Assembly (NCBI GenBank): GCA_903933915.1
Contig: CAIZLW010000213.1
Coordinates: forward strand, 1 to 33,740
From: an uncultured beta proteobacterium
GTDB taxonomy: Bacteria > Pseudomonadota > Gammaproteobacteria > Burkholderiales > SG8-41
Reading direction: 5' to 3'
Length of the DNA: 33,740 bases
A program made the position numbers and the translations under genes. Within the stretch, counting starts at the first letter, position 1; every line of letters starts with the position of its first letter. This document shows positions 33,257 through 33,740 of the stretch, piece by piece. Below the pieces are notes generated by a model that searched no databases, was not told the origin of the DNA, and was given only the letters and a program-made list of their open reading frames with translations.

Positions 33257-33740
33257 ATGAACCCCGCCCGCCGCCGCGCCATTTACGAACGCTTTCGCGC
33301 CGCCAACCCCGAACCGCGCGGTGAACTGGAATACGCCTCCCCCTTTGAACTGCTGGTGGCGGTGATCCTGTCCGCCCAGGCCACGGACAAAAGCGTTAAC
33401 CGGGCGACCCGCCCGCTTTACCAAAAAGCCAGCACACCGCAGGCGCTGCTCCAACTGGGTGTCGCCGGACTGGAACAGTTCATCAAAAGCATCGGCCTCT
33501 ACCGCACCAAGGCAAAGAACATCATCGCTACCTGCAAACTGCTGCTGGAGCAGCATGGCGGTGAAGTGCCCCGCGACCGCGAGGCCCTTGAAGCGCTGCC
33601 GGGGGTCGGCCGCAAGACTGCCAATGTGGTACTGAACATCGCATTCGGCGAGCCGACCATTGCCGTCGATACGCATATTTTCCGCATCGCCAACCGCACC
33701 GGACTGGCGCCGGGCAAAGACCCGCTGGCGGTCGAACAGA
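33257..33740 (+). CDS. nth: Endonuclease III, 5' part
   Basis: Nth is a DNA glycosylase/AP lyase that removes oxidised pyrimidines in base excision repair. The 161 residues in the window include ELLVAVILSAQATDKSVN and the helix-hairpin-helix LPGVGRKTANVV with catalytic K120, then VDTHIFR with D138, the same numbers as in E. coli. The C-terminal Fe-S loop lies beyond the window end. The ATG at 33257 gives the usual N-terminus; another ATG at 33240 reads into a stop after six codons. It is divergent from the SH3-domain gene with a 72-bp gap. Confidence 0.95.
   Translation, partial: MNPARRRAIYERFRAANPEPRGELEYASPFELLVAVILSAQATDKSVNRATRPLYQKASTPQALLQLGVAGLEQFIKSIGLYRTKAKNIIATCKLLLEQHGGEVPRDREALEALPGVGRKTANVVLNIAFGEPTIAVDTHIFRIANRTGLAPGKDPLAVEQ

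Noticed and set aside
1..33740. tRNA, rRNA, CRISPR arrays, insertion sequences, integrases
   Set aside because: None seen on reading both strands; no transposase or integrase open frame and no regularly spaced repeat array.

Overview
The window looks like a chromosomal segment of a GC-rich, facultatively denitrifying betaproteobacterium (Rhodocyclales/Burkholderiales type). The evidence is the nar gene set with three NarK porters, a nar-linked parvulin and NnrS, the paired aat-bpt N-end-rule transferases next to pyrD, a stand-alone RnfB-type ferredoxin near nth, and a G/C-palindromic repeat of a kind I associate with Burkholderiales. The lineage is inferred from gene content; no database search was possible.

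Layout. (1) 1-413: 3' end of a nitronate monooxygenase on the plus strand. (2) 479-21502: a continuous minus-strand block. Read in transcription order it is ompW, ccoI, ccoS, narX, narL, then a 219-bp gap, then narK1, two NarK2-type porters, narG, narH, narJ, narI, a parvulin (ppiC), a 136-aa protein of unknown function, nnrS, a beta carbonic anhydrase and a SirB2-like membrane protein. This is a nitrate-respiration locus: nitrate sensing (NarXL), transport (NarK), the membrane nitrate reductase with its chaperone (NarGHJI), NO-related functions (NnrS) and cytochrome oxidase copper supply (CcoI/CcoS). A near-consensus FNR/Anr box sits in front of ompW at class II promoter spacing. (3) 21611-23108: aat and bpt on the plus strand, with a small tandem repeat between them. 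(4) 23124-28823: an OmpR-type response regulator and histidine kinase, then four tightly coupled genes: a 'thermostable hemolysin' family protein (probably GNAT/LuxI-like), an AMP-forming acyl ligase, a heme-oxygenase-like di-iron oxidase and a short-chain dehydrogenase. (5) 28920-31659: pyrD, alanine dehydrogenase and an RnfB-like ferredoxin. (6) 31680-33184, minus strand: an M48 metallopeptidase and an SH3-domain protein. (7) 33257-end: the 5' part of nth.

The best candidate for an undescribed system is region 4. Its four enzymes look like a small pathway that activates, transfers, oxidises and reduces an acyl-type substrate. Four consecutive 11-bp direct repeats lie just upstream of the first enzyme gene and just downstream of the two-component genes, which suggests control by the adjacent OmpR-type regulator. 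The module appears to interrupt the aat-bpt-pyrD order that I recall as common in betaproteobacteria.

A second notable signal is in the narG-narH gap. There the narH Shine-Dalgarno sequence lies entirely within one arm of a perfect 9-bp inverted repeat, next to a G/C-rich REP-like palindrome.
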